A stretch of DNA of 64,000 nucleotides. Origin: Hymenopellis radicata. Taxonomy: Eukaryota; Basidiomycota; Agaricomycetes; Agaricales; Physalacriaceae. The DNA lies in contig JADNRX010000159.1 of assembly GCA_015501595.1 (NCBI GenBank), positions 1 to 64,000 of the forward strand. The letters run 5' to 3'. A program made the translations under genes and the position numbers. How positions within the stretch are numbered: position 1 is the first letter of the stretch; every line of letters starts with the position of its first letter. A model generated the notes under the pieces. It was not told the origin of the DNA. It did not search any database and saw only the letters and a list, made by a program, of their open reading frames with translations. Positions 44,802 to 57,229 of this stretch are shown piece after piece.

Positions 44802-45581
44802 ATGGATCCCAGGCCAATCCACCGACGCTCTCTCCGACCTAAATTCCTCCAGCGCCTAGCCAGAAACTACGTATCCTTCTTCTCTTATCCAGATCCTTCT
44901 GCTGCTGAACGTCGAGAAGCGGCGAGGGAAAGAGGACCACCGCCACCATCCATGAGCTCCCCGAAACCTTCCTCTGAACCGGCGTTTTCTGCAGATCAGC
45001 TGTATTATGACGCGAGCGCTGCTCAAAGCCGTCGGGAAGACGCCCTTCGTGAACGCGGATTATTACCACCAGTGCCCCTAGAACGCGTTCCATCAAGATC
45101 TTCAACGCCCGTGTCTCAAACATCTTCCAACCAAAGTCACGAGAAATGCGGCAAGGACCGGGACGCGACGACTTTGGAGGAAACGAACCAGATGGAGCAG
45201 AGTCTAGGAACACGACTGACAGCCGCCGAGCGTATCAAGGCTGAGTGGGAGGCGCGTCAATTGCAGGAGGAATCCAGTTCTGATGTATTGTGTGTTCTGC
45301 GTGGACCGCCACAACGCGATGTTGAGAGACCCAATGCGCCGTCGGCAGATGAGTTCGCCCTCCCGGTTGCTGTTTCGGCGAGGCGTCCTACTACAAAAGA
45401 TTTACCTCTGCTCGATGCGAATAATCCGGCGCGCAGATTATCGTCCTCAACGTCGCTTTCAGGCGAGACCCTCCACACGCGGCGGCCTAAAGTGTATACT
45501 CGGAAGATGATGGAGGCTGAATTGGAGAAGATAGAGGACGAGGAAAGTAGGATGCTGACGAGGTTGGCTTTCATGATGTGA
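44802..45581 (+). CDS. Disordered basidiomycete protein, unknown function
   Basis: Single exon, 259 aa, with a strong start context (CCACCATGG). Charged and proline/serine-rich: a basic N-terminus (RPIHRRSLRPKFLQRLARNY), two similar repeats (AAERREAARERGPPPP and QSRREDALRERGLLPPVP), then helical LTAAERIKAEWEARQLQEE and MEAELEKIEDEESRMLTRLA. No catalytic domain. Codon use and uninterrupted length support a real gene; it may be a small scaffold or mitochondrial/nuclear accessory protein, but nothing specific can be claimed. Confidence 0.7.
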   Translation: MDPRPIHRRSLRPKFLQRLARNYVSFFSYPDPSAAERREAARERGPPPPSMSSPKPSSEPAFSADQLYYDASAAQSRREDALRERGLLPPVPLERVPSRSSTPVSQTSSNQSHEKCGKDRDATTLEETNQMEQSLGTRLTAAERIKAEWEARQLQEESSSDVLCVLRGPPQRDVERPNAPSADEFALPVAVSARRPTTKDLPLLDANNPARRLSSSTSLSGETLHTRRPKVYTRKMMEAELEKIEDEESRMLTRLAFMM

Positions 45582-46080
45582 TGTCGTACCTTGTCATCTC
45601 CTAGAATATCTGCTTCCATACTACAAATGCCTTGACAACGTAGTCACAAACAGACTCGGACCGCCACACTGGCAGAAGTGTTTAAGTAGTTAATGTTTCA
45701 ATTTGTTACTTATTATTACCTTTTGCAATCATAAGTATCTCCGAAAGGTCCGACACACGGCCGACGCGATCGAAAACGCCTCTTGCCCCTTGCCTTGTGG
45801 CGACGATGTCGACCAACAGCGTACTCAGCGTTGCGAATGCTTTTGACACGAGCCCATGGAAAACAGACCAGATGGAGGTGCCGGTCGGACTAACCTCGCT
45901 TTTGGGATAACGACGCAGACTGGACAGCAACGCGCATTGGCAGAGACCGAGTAAGTATCGCGAGGTCTAGAGCATGCCTACGGGAGACTATTGGCAGAGT
46001 AATTCATGTGGGTACCAACGGGCGCCTGTACCCTTTTTCTAACCGTGTTCGTGTAGAAAGGCGTCAACGGAGTCCACGTA
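45582..46080. other. Intergenic, small minus-strand frame
   Basis: A minus-strand frame at 45706-45930 (SLRRYPKSEVSPTGTSIWSV...) has no recognised match. Nothing else seen up to the MITE at 46081. Confidence 0.35.
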
Positions 46081-46325
46081 CTGTACCATTTTGACCGACC
46101 GTTCAGGGGGGTGTAACCCGTAACGGCTCGGTTCGTTATTCAAAGTGTTCTGTTCAGGCACAACTGCCTATAAAAGGAAAGTTGGCCGCGTCGGGAGCCC
46201 CGCAGGGCGGGAAATTTTGCCTAATCTGGAGTGTTCAGAGCATCGTAACCGTAACCTGGCCCAAAAGTGTTCAGTTCACGGGGGTGCCGTAACCCGTAAC
46301 TGAACACTCGGTCGAAATAGTACAG
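46081..46325. mobile_element. Tc1/mariner-like MITE
   Basis: A 245-bp element with inverted ends CTGTACYATTTYGACCGA...TCGGTCGAAATAGTACAG flanked by TA (46079-46080 and 46326-46327). Direct and inverted GTAACCCGTAAC and GTGTTCAG motifs lie near the ends. No coding capacity. The first bases match the MITE at 6269-6417, so both may depend on one transposase. Confidence 0.7.
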
Positions 46326-47700
46326 TACTGGTGCTCCCGCTAGCTAGTAGTGAACTACGTCCTCATCTCTATGTGCGTAGTCTAACGCACATACAATAAA
46401 TGGTTTGGAAATGGCTATTAACGTGTCTCTCTGTTTTTATTGGGGGAACCGCTATCCTCACCTGAGCATTAGTTAACTGGTCTGTTCTTTTCCTTCGTGT
46501 CCTGTCCTGTCTATTGACGCGTTCGTCTAAGACCGGCGTGGAAAAGACGTACCTATGCGATGAATCATGAACGGCTCAAGTCGATAGATCAACACCAATC
46601 TAAAGGACGAGTCGATGTTTGGCCCGGACCCTTTCACACCATGACCACTGCCTCCCAACCCCCATAGCAGGTTCTTCTAAAGCTCCGATCTTTCAGGCCG
46701 CCCGAGCCGTATTCTTGGCATCTTGGTCATGTCTGTTCGGGCAGATAAAGGTGGAGGAAGTACAGATTCCCCAACATTATGGTGGCCATCTGGACAGGCG
46801 GCGTTCTAGACCCTTCACGACGTGTCTTCATTTCCCGCTTCTAATGAAATGCTACAATTATGTTGTGCGTTCGCTCGAATACGACGGATTCGGGCGGCGA
46901 GGGAGGCCAATGTACGCGCTCCCATTCAATTCAAGGGGGAGTGCGGCACAGCTGAAGGAGACGATGGTTTCATCACTTCTGTATCGAGTGTCATTTGGCG
47001 TCCGATGCCGTCACATTCTCATCAACTCAGTCTAGCAAGCTGGCGACAATGTTGAATCGGCAAATGCCCTTCTGGAGCTCGCGCGCGGGATGTTTCCGGA
47101 TCCTGTAAAATAACCGTTCTCGCGGCAAAGTCCCGAGCACCAATGGTCACCGGAGTTTAAGAGTAAAGTTGGTTGAAGACGATCATGCCTGGGCGCTGAG
47201 CGCTGAGCAGTGGGGTGCTATCAAGCACGGGTCTATCCACCTGACGGTCTTTCTCAGAAGTCCAACGTAAGTTTTTCGTTTCCACTGCCAACAGGTCGAC
47301 TTGTTCTCATCGTTGTCTTTCTTCAGCCTCTAACGCGCGACTTTCCTGCCCAGAAAATGAGCCGAGTTGTGCTGGGAACTTTCCTTTACAACTATCGCGA
47401 TTCGCGAAGTTCGCTGAGGACGGCTAGACTTCTAAGGCAGTAACACGACATTTCTCGATGCCAAAGATGTGTTCTTACGTTTCATTTTTCAAGTGACGCC
47501 TTGTATACTTGACGACAACTTTGGACTTTCCTTGACGGCGCATTTCGGAGGCGATCAAGCATCGAACAGTTGCCTAAAGGACGGAATTAGTTTCTACTAT
47601 TCGAGTACGATCATCGAGTTTCGCGGTGTACGCCTTTCGGTCTGCTTGCCTAATTTCGGCTTTGATACTATGGGAGCGTCGGCTTCCATCCCCGTACCCT
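46326..47700 (+). CDS. Unrecognised coding-like exons
   Basis: Plus-strand segments look coding but lack a family match: PASNEMLQLCCAFARIRRIR, ANVRAPIQFKGECGTAEGDD and, across an intron (gtatcg...tctag), SQAGDNVESANALLELARG ending FPDPVK at about 47110. Further on are VEDDHAWALSAEQWGAIKHG SIHLTVFLRS (frame change at about 47172), a spliced segment PLTRDFPAQKMSRVVLGTFL, and LDDNFGLSLTAHFGGDQAS with FRGVRLSVCLPNFGFDTMG ending near 47702. These may be one or two decayed genes. Start codon not determined. Confidence 0.35.
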
Positions 47701-47976
47701 AAATACTATCTTAGTAGGGACTCACCTTCAAGCTGGTCGGTCACACAGGGCGGGATGTAATCTTCTGCTACATAATGCGCTGATGTCGCTATATGCATAC
47801 GTGCTGAGCTCTGGTCTGATCATGACTTGCGTGATAGGTAAACGTCGTGGACGCAGCAGTGGGTTAGGCGGTGAGCGTTCAAATGAGGATTTACGATGCG
47901 TTTCACTTTTCCTGCGTCTCTCATCTTTCCATAAGATGGTGCGTGTAGGCATTCGTCTCCCCCACTCTCACAACAC

Positions 47977-48617
47977 ATGCAGGGAGTCCATCGTCTACCA
48001 TCACTTCAAGAAATGTATCCCGGTGAGCGCCTGGGTGCTTCATACAAAATTCAGACCGACAATATCGACCTGTCTTCTCCAGATTTCCTCTTCGATAGAG
48101 TCCTTCTTGGTGCTATAGATGATGAGCCCGGGCTCGCTAGCGTCTGCGACACTACCACTGTCACTGCACCGCTGGTAGATTGTACACACTCCAAGGTAGA
48201 TGCAAAGAACACTACGTTTACTAGTAAGGCGTGCCCTCGGACCGAACGCATACTTCTAACGACTTGGGACTAAGCTGCACCGTCCCCAGCGGAGAACGCT
48301 CAGCCTCTTTTCAACTGTTCTACGGTCCGTATACCGGCGCCACCGCGTCCAAAGGTTCACATTTGCGAAATCTGCGGCTATTCCTGTAGCCGTCCCAGCA
48401 ACCTCAAGGTCCATATGCATGTCCACACCAGAGTGAAACGTGCGTGTCTTTCTCTCCATGCTCGCTGCCAGGCTCTGATGACATCCTAACCATAGCGTAT
48501 GTGTGTCCATACCCAACGTGCGGGAGTACGTTCAATGTGAGATCGAACATGCTACGCCATTGTCGTTCCCACGGTGCAGAGGTGGCGTCGTTGCTTAAGG
48601 GCCGAGAGACGAGGTAG
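47977..48617 (+). pseudogene. C2H2 zinc-finger transcription factor with in-frame TAA
   Basis: ATG 47977 begins MQGVHRLPSLQEMYPGERLG; the frame is acidic and runs to a TAA at about 48271-48273 (TTWD-stop-AAPSPAENAQP). The same frame continues through FNCSTVRIPAPPRPK to a C2H2 finger (HICEICGYSCSRPSNLKVHM HVH), an intron (gtgcgt...ccatag) and a second finger (YVCPYPTCGSTFNVRSNMLR HCRSH), ending 48617. Two C-terminal fingers after 'CSTVRIPAPPRPK' is a common agaric transcription factor layout. TAA could be a C-to-T change from CAA. It is either a nonsense allele or there is an intron I cannot place. Confidence 0.7.
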
Positions 48618-49752
48618 TCAATGTCTGTTGGATGCTCCTTGTGCAAGGATTCCACTCTACCTGACATAGTAAGAGGTTGAGACATATGAAGTTAGATTCA
48701 AGTTACTCTACGATCAAATTCTACTTAATTGCTTGCCAAAGGTTAATTGTCGGCGAGCTCGGCCACGTTATACGGGAAGACATAGTCCCTTGATAGTCTC
48801 AGCAGTCAAGTAAATACATATATCCAACTGGCGACCCTCACTGAAAGGTCAGAGCACCGTTGTGTAGCTCCCCACAGTTATGCGCTTGAAGGTTCCAACC
48901 ATCGACCTCAGACTCGGCTGCAAAGCTTTTTGTCGCTTTTCAAAGGTCATATCACAGGACCTCTAAACCAATGGGCTCGGGAGGATGTAGGGCGTACTAC
49001 GCGTCTTTGATAACTAGACTGACAACCCTGGTGCTCCTTCATATGATAGATATATACCCACTTGAGGAAGCGAGCTCGAGGTTCGAGTTCAGTAATGAGG
49101 GAGATCAGACGGTCAATGATAGAGTGCGGGTCGCCTGCTGCTAGTCGCTTGAATGGACTAACTGAAACAGTCCTCAGTGCCTCCTCGCTGCCGCATGCAT
49201 GGAACTGAGCAGAGACGGGACTTTGATATATTAAGGTGATGCTAGGTAAGACAGTGGGCGTGTTTCTGGTATTGGACTGACTTGATAGGTCAAGTTGTTG
49301 CATCTTGTTTGTATCTTGGACTAAGGAACGTTAACTACTTTCGCCACGCTTGCAGTGGGACGAGGTTTACATACTGACCAACCACACCCACACTACTCCC
49401 ACATCATTCGCGTCAAAACAGTGTCAATAACTAGAACGCGCAGTCGGAGGGAATCCGCTGTTCCCGCACTGATGTAACATATCTACCATTTCGTCTCTCT
49501 AACCTTCCTACACATTCGTGTGCCGGCGCCTAAGTCTGAAAGCGACAGGTCCCGGTGGATGACATCGAATCGAGAAAGTTACGTTCACGTACATTGATGG
49601 GGCGATTATTCACTACTTTCAGTATTCAATACTGATTTTTATTCATAGGAAATTGATCAAAGGGAACATATCTTCAATCTGACCGTCTTCCGCTTTCCAG
49701 GACGGGTTACTGTAACAATATTATGCAGCAAAGCAAACTATGATTTCGCCTA
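48618..49752. other. Intergenic, one unassigned minus-strand frame
   Basis: The minus-strand frame 48947-49303 (MQQLDLSSQSNTRNTPTVLP ..., with IIDRLISLITELEPRARFLK) might be an exon but has no recognised partner. Nothing else is supported. Confidence 0.35.
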
Positions 49753-52700
49753 TCAAACCATGGTGTGATCGTCGATAGGCTCCATCGTATATGCAACGTG
49801 CATCTCCGTATCGGACACCCTCCTCGCATTGTTCCTGGCAAAGGAACGACGGATTAGCTTGTACATCTCTACAGCGACAACGTAGACAACGAGCTGGCCA
49901 AACACCAGAGCCCAATGCCAGGTCAGCCCGTCAACCTGGAACACTCGGTCATTGATGGCTGGAATGTAGATGATCCTGTCAAACGCTCGAAATCAGTAAT
50001 TCTCAAGAGTCCGTGAAGACACTTACGGGAAGACGGATAACGCCAGGCACCCAGTCGACCACAGAAGAAGACGGTTCTCCAGTAAATTCATTTTGAACAG
50101 GCTGCGGGTTAGATTCTTGCACTAGAACATTCGTGTTTCAGTCAGATATCTTTCGAGTGAGAAGAAAAGAAGACATACAGTCAGCCCATGCATCATGAGA
50201 ATCATCTGAAGGGTAGCGAATGCAGTCCCTCTCGCTTTGAAGACAATTTCGCATCCCGGCTGCAATCCGACAAGGGCATCATTGCACTTGGTTTCAATAT
50301 CGGAGGTCCCATCAGCGATGCCATATTGCACAATGACAAACGTCGCCAAGGTCTGCGCACCCATGAATACACCATAACCTATCGTATCTATGGTATGGTG
50401 TTAGAGGCAAGTAAATCCAATTAGTATTTCACAGACCGAGATACCACATCGGCGTGAATATAGCCTGGAAGTGGTCAGGACTGAGATCCATGGCATCCTT
50501 CGCAGTCGGCTCCAATCCAAGCGCGAGCGCAGGAGGCCCAGCGGCGATGGTGTTGATCCATAGAGCCGCAACCGGAGAAATCGGATACACCGCGACACCA
50601 TCCCGTCTGAACGCCAGTCCAATCATCAGCACCACTACTTCAGCCACGTTGCCCGACAAGAGATACACCAAAAACTTGCCCAGGTTCTGGAACACTGAGC
50701 GGCCCTTTCGGATGGCACGGACGATGGTGGAAAAGTTGTCGTCCGCCAGCACGATGTCCGCAGCTCCTTTGGCTACATCGGAGCCGTTGAGGCCCATAGC
50801 AACGCCAACGTCGGCACGCTTGAGGGCGGGGGAGTCGTTGACGCCGTCGCCTGTCATCACAGTCTTTCGTCCCCGGCGGTGCAGCGCCTCGACCATCCGG
50901 ACTTTAGTCTCGGGTGCGCAACGGGCGACGACGACAGGCAGCTCAGGAAGCGCGTCGATCTCAACTTCAGTGAGAGCGTCGAATTCCTGGCCCGTCATAA
51001 CCGCACTGGATGCGTATGAGTTGCCCAAGATGCCAACAGACCTAGCGATCGAAGCAGCGGTAGCGGCCTTGCGCATGACAATAAGGATGAATTAAAACTA
51101 TGACAAAATGTACGTGACTTACATGATCTCCGGTGAGCATACGCGGAACGATGCCAGCACGATGAGAGTCCATGACGGCGCCCCTAGACTCAGGACGCGG
51201 GGGATCGCTGGGGTAAGGCTTAACACCTTGTGCATCGTGGTATGATCAGATGACTTACTATATACCAACAAGTCCAATGAACGAGCAGTCGGACTCCAAG
51301 ACCTCACGCTTGGCTGACTTGAGAGATTCAGCCTCAAAGTGCGGCACGTACTTCCCAGCAAGGCATAGCACGCGTAAACCCTGGCTCGCGAGTTCATCCA
51401 TCTTGTTAATGATATCGCGAATACTGGCTTCCCCCAGTTCGACCCGGTTGTCGCCTAACCCGACGTACTTGCAACGATCCAGAATGCGCTCGACAGCGCC
51501 TTTCATATCTACATGACAGTAAGTTGAAATCCAGGTTCCGTAGACAAAGAGTACCTACAAACCAAGATATCATAATCGCTCACATCGGCAGAGGGATCTT
51601 CGGGGATGAATTTCCACGCCGTCGACATCCGCTTAATTGTGGAATCGAAAGGATGCTCAACAAGCATCTCGTAATAACCATCGATCTGCACGCGCGGAGT
51701 AACCTGTTCGCTTTGGTTGGTCGGAGCCCTCTGCAGCTCATGAGTGGATATGTGCGTCGTTACACGGGCCAGGGGTGTCCCAGTAGTGGGCGCGTAGTGT
51801 CTGTGGCGTTTGCGTGTCCTAGAAAACAGCCACATTACAACAAAATCGACATATCAGTGATGATGAACGTACAGGTGGGGCTTGCCGTGCCCGGCCTTGT
51901 GCGCAAAAACCTGGAGGGCGATCTCGGTCGGGTCACCATTCCCCTCCCAGTTCTTGCCCTCTTTGCTCTTGAGGGTGGCCATATTGTTCAGTGCTGCACT
52001 TTGAATAAGATCCCGGAAGGCTCCATCTAGGCGATCAATGTGAACAACGTCCTCGCCAGACACATCCTCGGCACCGTCGTCGTTATCGTCTTCGTAGTGT
52101 TCGTAATCCATGCGCTTGTCCTGCTCGATGTCGGAGTCAACCATTCGGATGATTCCACGAGGGTAGTACGGACTACAACGCAAAACGGTTAATCAAGCCA
52201 TGTAATCAAGAAATCGACGAGAAGGCTTACTCTCTACCAGACTCAACGATGTACAGCTGTCCATTGCCAGTGTCAAATCGATCGCTATCCTCTCCTGATG
52301 CCTTGGACGGCACCCAAGCCTTGCGCAGAACCATACGTCCAACGGTGATCGTTCCAGTTTTGTCTGAACATATATCGGTGACGCCTCCCCTAAAAGCCGA
52401 AGTCAATCAAAAAGAAGAGAGTAGGAAGATACATCACGTACAAAGTCTCGACAGCATCCATACGCCTCACGAGCGCGTTGCGTGAAGCCAAATCTCCACA
52501 TGCGACGGCAAGTGTCAAGTTGACGACAGCGACAAGAGATGCGGGAAGTAGGGAGACAGCAGCAGCAACAGCGTACGTAGCAATCGACTCGGGGATGTTG
52601 CTGTAGCCCGTACTCGATACCACGATGATAGCCAACACGATAGCAACTCCCAATAGAAAGTAGGCCAGCATGTTCAGGCGGATCTGTAACGGCGTAGTTC

Positions 52701-53628
52701 CTGCAACACCCAGTGCAACCGCGACTTTTTCTCTAGACCTCTTGAAGCCCGTCGCGCCGCTCTTCTCCTTGCGCTCCAGTGCATCTGCAATCTTTCCAAG
52801 CTCTGTCTCCATGCCTGTCATAGTCACGACAGCCCTCGCGCGGCCTTTCGTGACTTGGGAACCGGAGTAAATCATGTTGATTCTGTCTCCTACTGGACAC
52901 GTCGGGTCGTCGACAATGTCGGAGACCTTTCCAACAGGAAGAGACTCGCCGGTAAGCAGGGCCTCGTCGCACTCGAGATTCGAGATGTAGTTGGGAAGAA
53001 TGCGGGCATCAGCAGGAACAACATCTCCAATTTTAACAAGGACGATGTCGCCAACGACGACTTGTTCGGTGGGGAGGGTCAGAATATTGCCCTCGGCTTT
53101 CCTCGAGCGAGGGTTATGACGGATGACGGTAGCAACCGGACTCCCGACCTGCAGATGCGATAAGAAAAATAACTCGTCGTGCTTCAAAAGTGCTCACGGA
53201 TTCCAGAGCAGCTAATGTCTTAGCTGCTTTCCATTCCTCTGAAAGAGTGGTTTCAATTTGGGGTAAGATAAGACGAGAGAAGACGTACGCGAATAACCGA
53301 CAGAAACGTTTAGGAATACTAAAGCGCCGATAACGCCAGCCGCGATCCAATCCATAGTCCCAAAGGAGACAGCCATAGCGCTAAGGAGCACTATAGTCAT
53401 CGCATTCGTGACTTGGGACATGAAAATCTTGAGGCGAGATGGTTTAGCGGGAGGCTTGAGTCTGTTGGGGCCATTCTCCTCGAGGAGCTTCGCAGCCTTG
53501 TCCTCGGAAAGACCCAGAACCACGTCAACGCCTAAAGTTGCTAGAAGGTCCTGGGCGGGCTGCGTGTGTGGGGGTTTGTGGCGCCAAACGGGCTGGGAGG
53601 TGTGTGAGAGGGATCCTTTCTCGTCCAT
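49753..53628 (-). CDS. ENA-type (P-type IID) Na+-transporting ATPase
   Basis: Start ATG 53626-53628; about eleven exons in frame to the stop at 49753. Order: cation-ATPase N-domain (DLLATLGVDVVLGLSEDKAA), helices M1-M2 (TIVLLSAMAVSFGTMDWIAA), actuator TGES loop (ECDEALLTGESLPV), M3-M4 with LLPASLVAVVNLTLAVAC, phosphorylation motif CSDKTGTIT (about 52347-52367), nucleotide domain with KGAVERILDRC, hinge TGDGVNDSPALKRADVGVAM (about 50800-50857), M5-M6 SPVAALWINTIAAGPPALAL and M7-M10. The C-terminal luminal loop (CEIVFKARGTAFATLQ) and overall order match ENA sodium pumps, which export Na+ or K+ at alkaline pH. No frameshift or stop; likely functional at the plasma membrane. Confidence 0.93.
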
Positions 53629-54430
53629 TGTTGATGATCTCTGGGCAGAGAGGCTCCTACGTTCGTTATTGTACTGGGAGGTAAGCAGAGGCAAAAGTTC
53701 CGTTGAATGCAGCAATCATAAATTTCGCGACGGCGAAGGATGGGGGGAATGGATGATTTGAGAGATTCGTCAGGCACGTCCTGGGGCCTTTTATTGCGAA
53801 GCGGGGTGAAGGGATTACACGGTACACTTTCGCCAAGATGCTGGGCGAATCTCAGTAGTGCACGTTTGTAGATTGCTGAGATCCAGTAAAAAGCCAGATT
53901 TCGGGTTTCCTTCGGGCCAAGGCTCGACAACTCGGCTCGCCGGTGTAGATGGTAGTACAAGGAAAGGGGCCCTTCTTTCCAACTTCTTTCCATCTTCAAA
54001 GTATTATGCCAAGACATGCGCCAAGGGTTGTCCGAGCGAAATCGATATTGAATGGGAATAATTGTGTCGAGGCCTCGGGAATTTACGCGCCGCAAACCTA
54101 AACGATGGTCAATCCGAGAGAAGTATATACGGCAGTGCCAGTTCAGCGTTGTGCACATCATATTAATATATGGTAGCTGCGACGAAGAAGAGTTCATAAC
54201 CGTTCCTTCTACGTTTGCTGGTGCGCGAAATCGCAGAGGAAAAGGATAGACCGCGAGCAAAACATCTGCGAGATGCCCACACGAGGGAGGATGCGGGGCT
54301 TATAGAAGTGACCGGCCTACGACAATATTCAGACACGTAACAACGGTGAACCACAAGATTCGCACCATCTAACATCGAGACTGTCCTTGGTGCGTCAAAG
54401 CCTTCTCTTCGTCATATATACCTAACGCAA
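53629..54430. other. Upstream region of the Na+-ATPase gene
   Basis: Open frames on the minus strand overlap the ATPase first exon in another frame and are shadows. No separate gene supported. Confidence 0.4.
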
Positions 54431-54439
54431 CGTGGCGAA

Positions 54440-54770
54440 TGATCCAACACTGCGTAAGCCCGTCGTGCCAAAGCGCGCATCGCGATGGCCCGGTCATCCT
54501 TGTAGCCATATAACATCATTTTGCCGAGCACGAGCAGCTGGACAATGACAACAAGGTCGGTCCAAGTGCTAGATTATGAAGTGCGCCATATCCAAAAGGA
54601 AATTAAAGAATTTGAGGTATAAAATATACCAGTCAATTAGACTAAGTTGGCTTTCACGACATTCAACGGGAGTCTGCGCGCTCGCGAGGCTAACGGGACC
54701 TCGATTTTGGTCGCCTTCAATCTAGGAGTTTAGACATTGTGAAATGCACAGCGTAACTCGGCCACGGTCG
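54440..54770 (-). pseudogene. Partial decayed copy of the MYND gene
   Basis: The minus-strand segment keeps blocks of the intact gene 1.8 kb away: ggcacgacgggcttacgcag, a gcgatgcgcgc block, 'aaaatg...' and 'tctgcgcgctcgcgag' in the same order as at 56290-56600. Gaps and substitutions remove any frame. A local duplication with decay is likely. Confidence 0.65.
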
Positions 54771-55206
54771 TGTATTCGGGGCTTGGAATTGGGACTTGCT
54801 CGCTAACGAGCGGACACTAGTAATGCCGTGAATTAAGGTTCAACGAAAGTCTTGATGAAACGATAAGCAGTACCTCTTCAGCTGCTTCTTCAAGCCCCTT
54901 TGCCTCGCTAGCTCATACGACCGCTATACTCAAGACTCGGCCCAATGCCGATTTCGAAATGCTGGTCCAGCAAGGGCAATATTCGCCGTCAACAGTCCAC
55001 TGCTCGTTTTGGGGGGATGGTGGGTAGTAGGTACTTGCCAAAGATGGCAGGTGATCGGCAAACAGTACAAGCCGACGGCATTTCCGGTGGCGTTGAAAAA
55101 TAATACACCACCGGAAATATAATACAAGTATGATTCAATGGTGATAGAGCTCAATAACGCGTACAAATACATCAAAAAGTAGACCAAGAGCATTCCTTAG
55201 CCACAT
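54771..55206. other. Intergenic, nothing recognised
   Basis: Downstream of the MYND gene. Minus-strand frame 54930-55193 is hydrophobic in part but short and without motifs. Confidence 0.4.
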
Positions 55207-57025
55207 TCATCGAAAAGCACCTGCAATCCACCCATTCACGCTGAAGAACCCGAAGATCTTGCACGGCTCTGGCTTCATCAGCATGCTACCCCACTGATTC
55301 CGACTCCCCGAGCTCATGTCACCATCCTTGATCAGTGTCGCCCCATGCTTTGCTAAGATCTTTCCCTCCGCCACTGCCTCCTCGCGATTATACGACTGCC
55401 GAACTTAAGATCAGTATCCGGATGATGAGAAACCCAACAACGTACAGTGAACACTGAAGGAATCTTTCGATCAACAAGCACTTTGATAGTCTCAGGCCAT
55501 GTCTCCGGACTTTCTTCCGATAACCCAGTGTTGAACGCGACGGCAAGATCAGGCTTATCTTCGTTTTTCAGCTCGTGGTACAATCTATGAAACTATGAGC
55601 ATACGAAAAGGAACAGCGAACTGTGTCTTACTCGCGTCGCATGACTTGAATGCGCGTCCGGCCGGCCTTCTTGCACTTCCTGAGATACTCGTCAGAGGTA
55701 TAACGAAAAACACCACATCAGATACTCACGGGCAAACATCCAGCGACATGGATGCCGTGGAGAAAGGCCGAACTAGTTCAGGAAGCTGAGGGCCAGTCAA
55801 GACAAGCTAAAATTTCGGTGTTAGCCATTTCCAGGAACTTGAGAGGGCGGCGGGGATGCAAACCTTCAACGTCTTGATCCCTGGCACACGATGCAACACC
55901 TCTTCAAAGACATGGCCGACCAATACTTCGGCCTGATATGCACCAATAATCTACAGCCAACATTGAACGAAGAGTCAGAATGATCAACAAACACTCTTAC
56001 ATGGATCGTCAGTGTCTCCTTTTTCGTCCATGCGTCATCATTATGCAGCAACTCGAGTCCTCGTAAAATTGTCATGGGGAACGACAGCTGCTCAGAGGCC
56101 GCTCGCAACCACGCCGCCTCCGACTTGCCTAGGTCAGTCTCGAGCAAGGCCTTGTATTCTGATGTCCACGACGCGCCATCGAGAGATGCCCACGCATCTT
56201 GAACGCGAGCCGGACAGTACGCGAACGGCTGCTCGGGATCGACGTTCGGATGGGCGTGAGATCGCTTGACATCCTCGCGAATCTCGCGGTTGAGCTGACA
56301 CTGCGTAAGCCCGTCGTGCCCATCTTCGCAAGGCTGCTCCGCGTGAACAGCGCGCATCGCAGTCCAGTGATCCTCGCAGCAGTAGAACGCCATTTTGCAA
56401 TCTGGGCATGTGGCGAGCGAGGAATAGCGGCTGGACGAGGGCGACATGCGGAGCATGCGGTCAGTTCGAGTACTAAATTATGAATCGCGTCAGATCTAAG
56501 GGGAGTCTGTGGTATGAAAAGACGTACCATCCGATACAGCGAGACTGATAGCAAACCAAGTTTTGTTCTACGACGTTTACCGCCAGTGGGTGTCCGCGCG
56601 CTCGCGAGACAAACTGCACTTCGGCCTGCGTCGCCTGCATTCCAAGTTCGTTGAGGAACGCTACGTCTGTGCTGGCGACGTCAGAGAGGGAAAACTCCAA
56701 TGTCATTTGAAGCATCGGTTCTTGCTCCGACGCGTGTAACGCCTTGCATATCGCCTTGTGCTGGGCCCAGTCATCCTAGAAATTAAATCAGGTCGACAAC
56801 GGCATTAGAGCAATCTATCAAATCAGAAACCTTTTGACAGCCTAAAAGCAATCGTCAGGTCTCTGCAGCGATCAAGGCAACACTAGGAATACCTGAGCCG
56901 CAGTACGAAACGCGTTTACAGCGTGTACATTTGGACAGTTTAGTATCGGTGCCGTCTTCCTTGAAGCATTTCATGCAAATGACATGCTGGTTGGCGATAA
57001 TAGGCGGTACGACAGTGGCTGGCAT
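55207..57025 (-). CDS. MYND zinc-finger protein with MSS51-like C-terminal domain
   Basis: Start ATG 57023-57025, TATATA at 57063-57068, stop at 55207. About nine exons join in frame. The MYND finger is N-terminal (ICMKCFKEDGTDTKLSKCTR CKRVSYCG, CQKDDWAQHKAICKAL: paired C-x2-C sites and H-x3-C). A second CPDCKMAFYCCEDHWTAM cluster follows in the middle. The C-terminal region (VLVGHVFEEVLHRVPGIKTL, LVLTGPQLPEL, LYHELKNEDKPDLAVAFNTG, WPETIKVLVDRKIPSVFT) matches the conserved C-terminal domain of MSS51-like fungal proteins. MYND fingers mediate protein contacts; yeast Mss51 acts in COX1 translation, but this distant relative's role is unknown. Intact. Confidence 0.88.
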
Positions 57026-57229
57026 GGTGGTAAGTGGAAAGAAACGAGGACTGAGTTGACGTTATATACGTTGTGAAAATGTGAAAGTTGCCATGTGCTA
57101 GTCGGTTCCATTCTCCGTCAGTGTCACGGTTGCCGAGTGTGATTCCACTTAGGCTTTAAAGCTTAAAGGTTGGCGGAAGCCGAGAAACTGTTGTCATGGT
57201 GGTGATGGGAAGTGAAGCGCAAGTGATCC

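Noticed and set aside
53541..54260. 239-codon minus-strand frame upstream of the ATPase
   Set aside because: It overlaps ATPase exon 1 in another frame, has no domain, and the ATPase frame is clearly the coding one.
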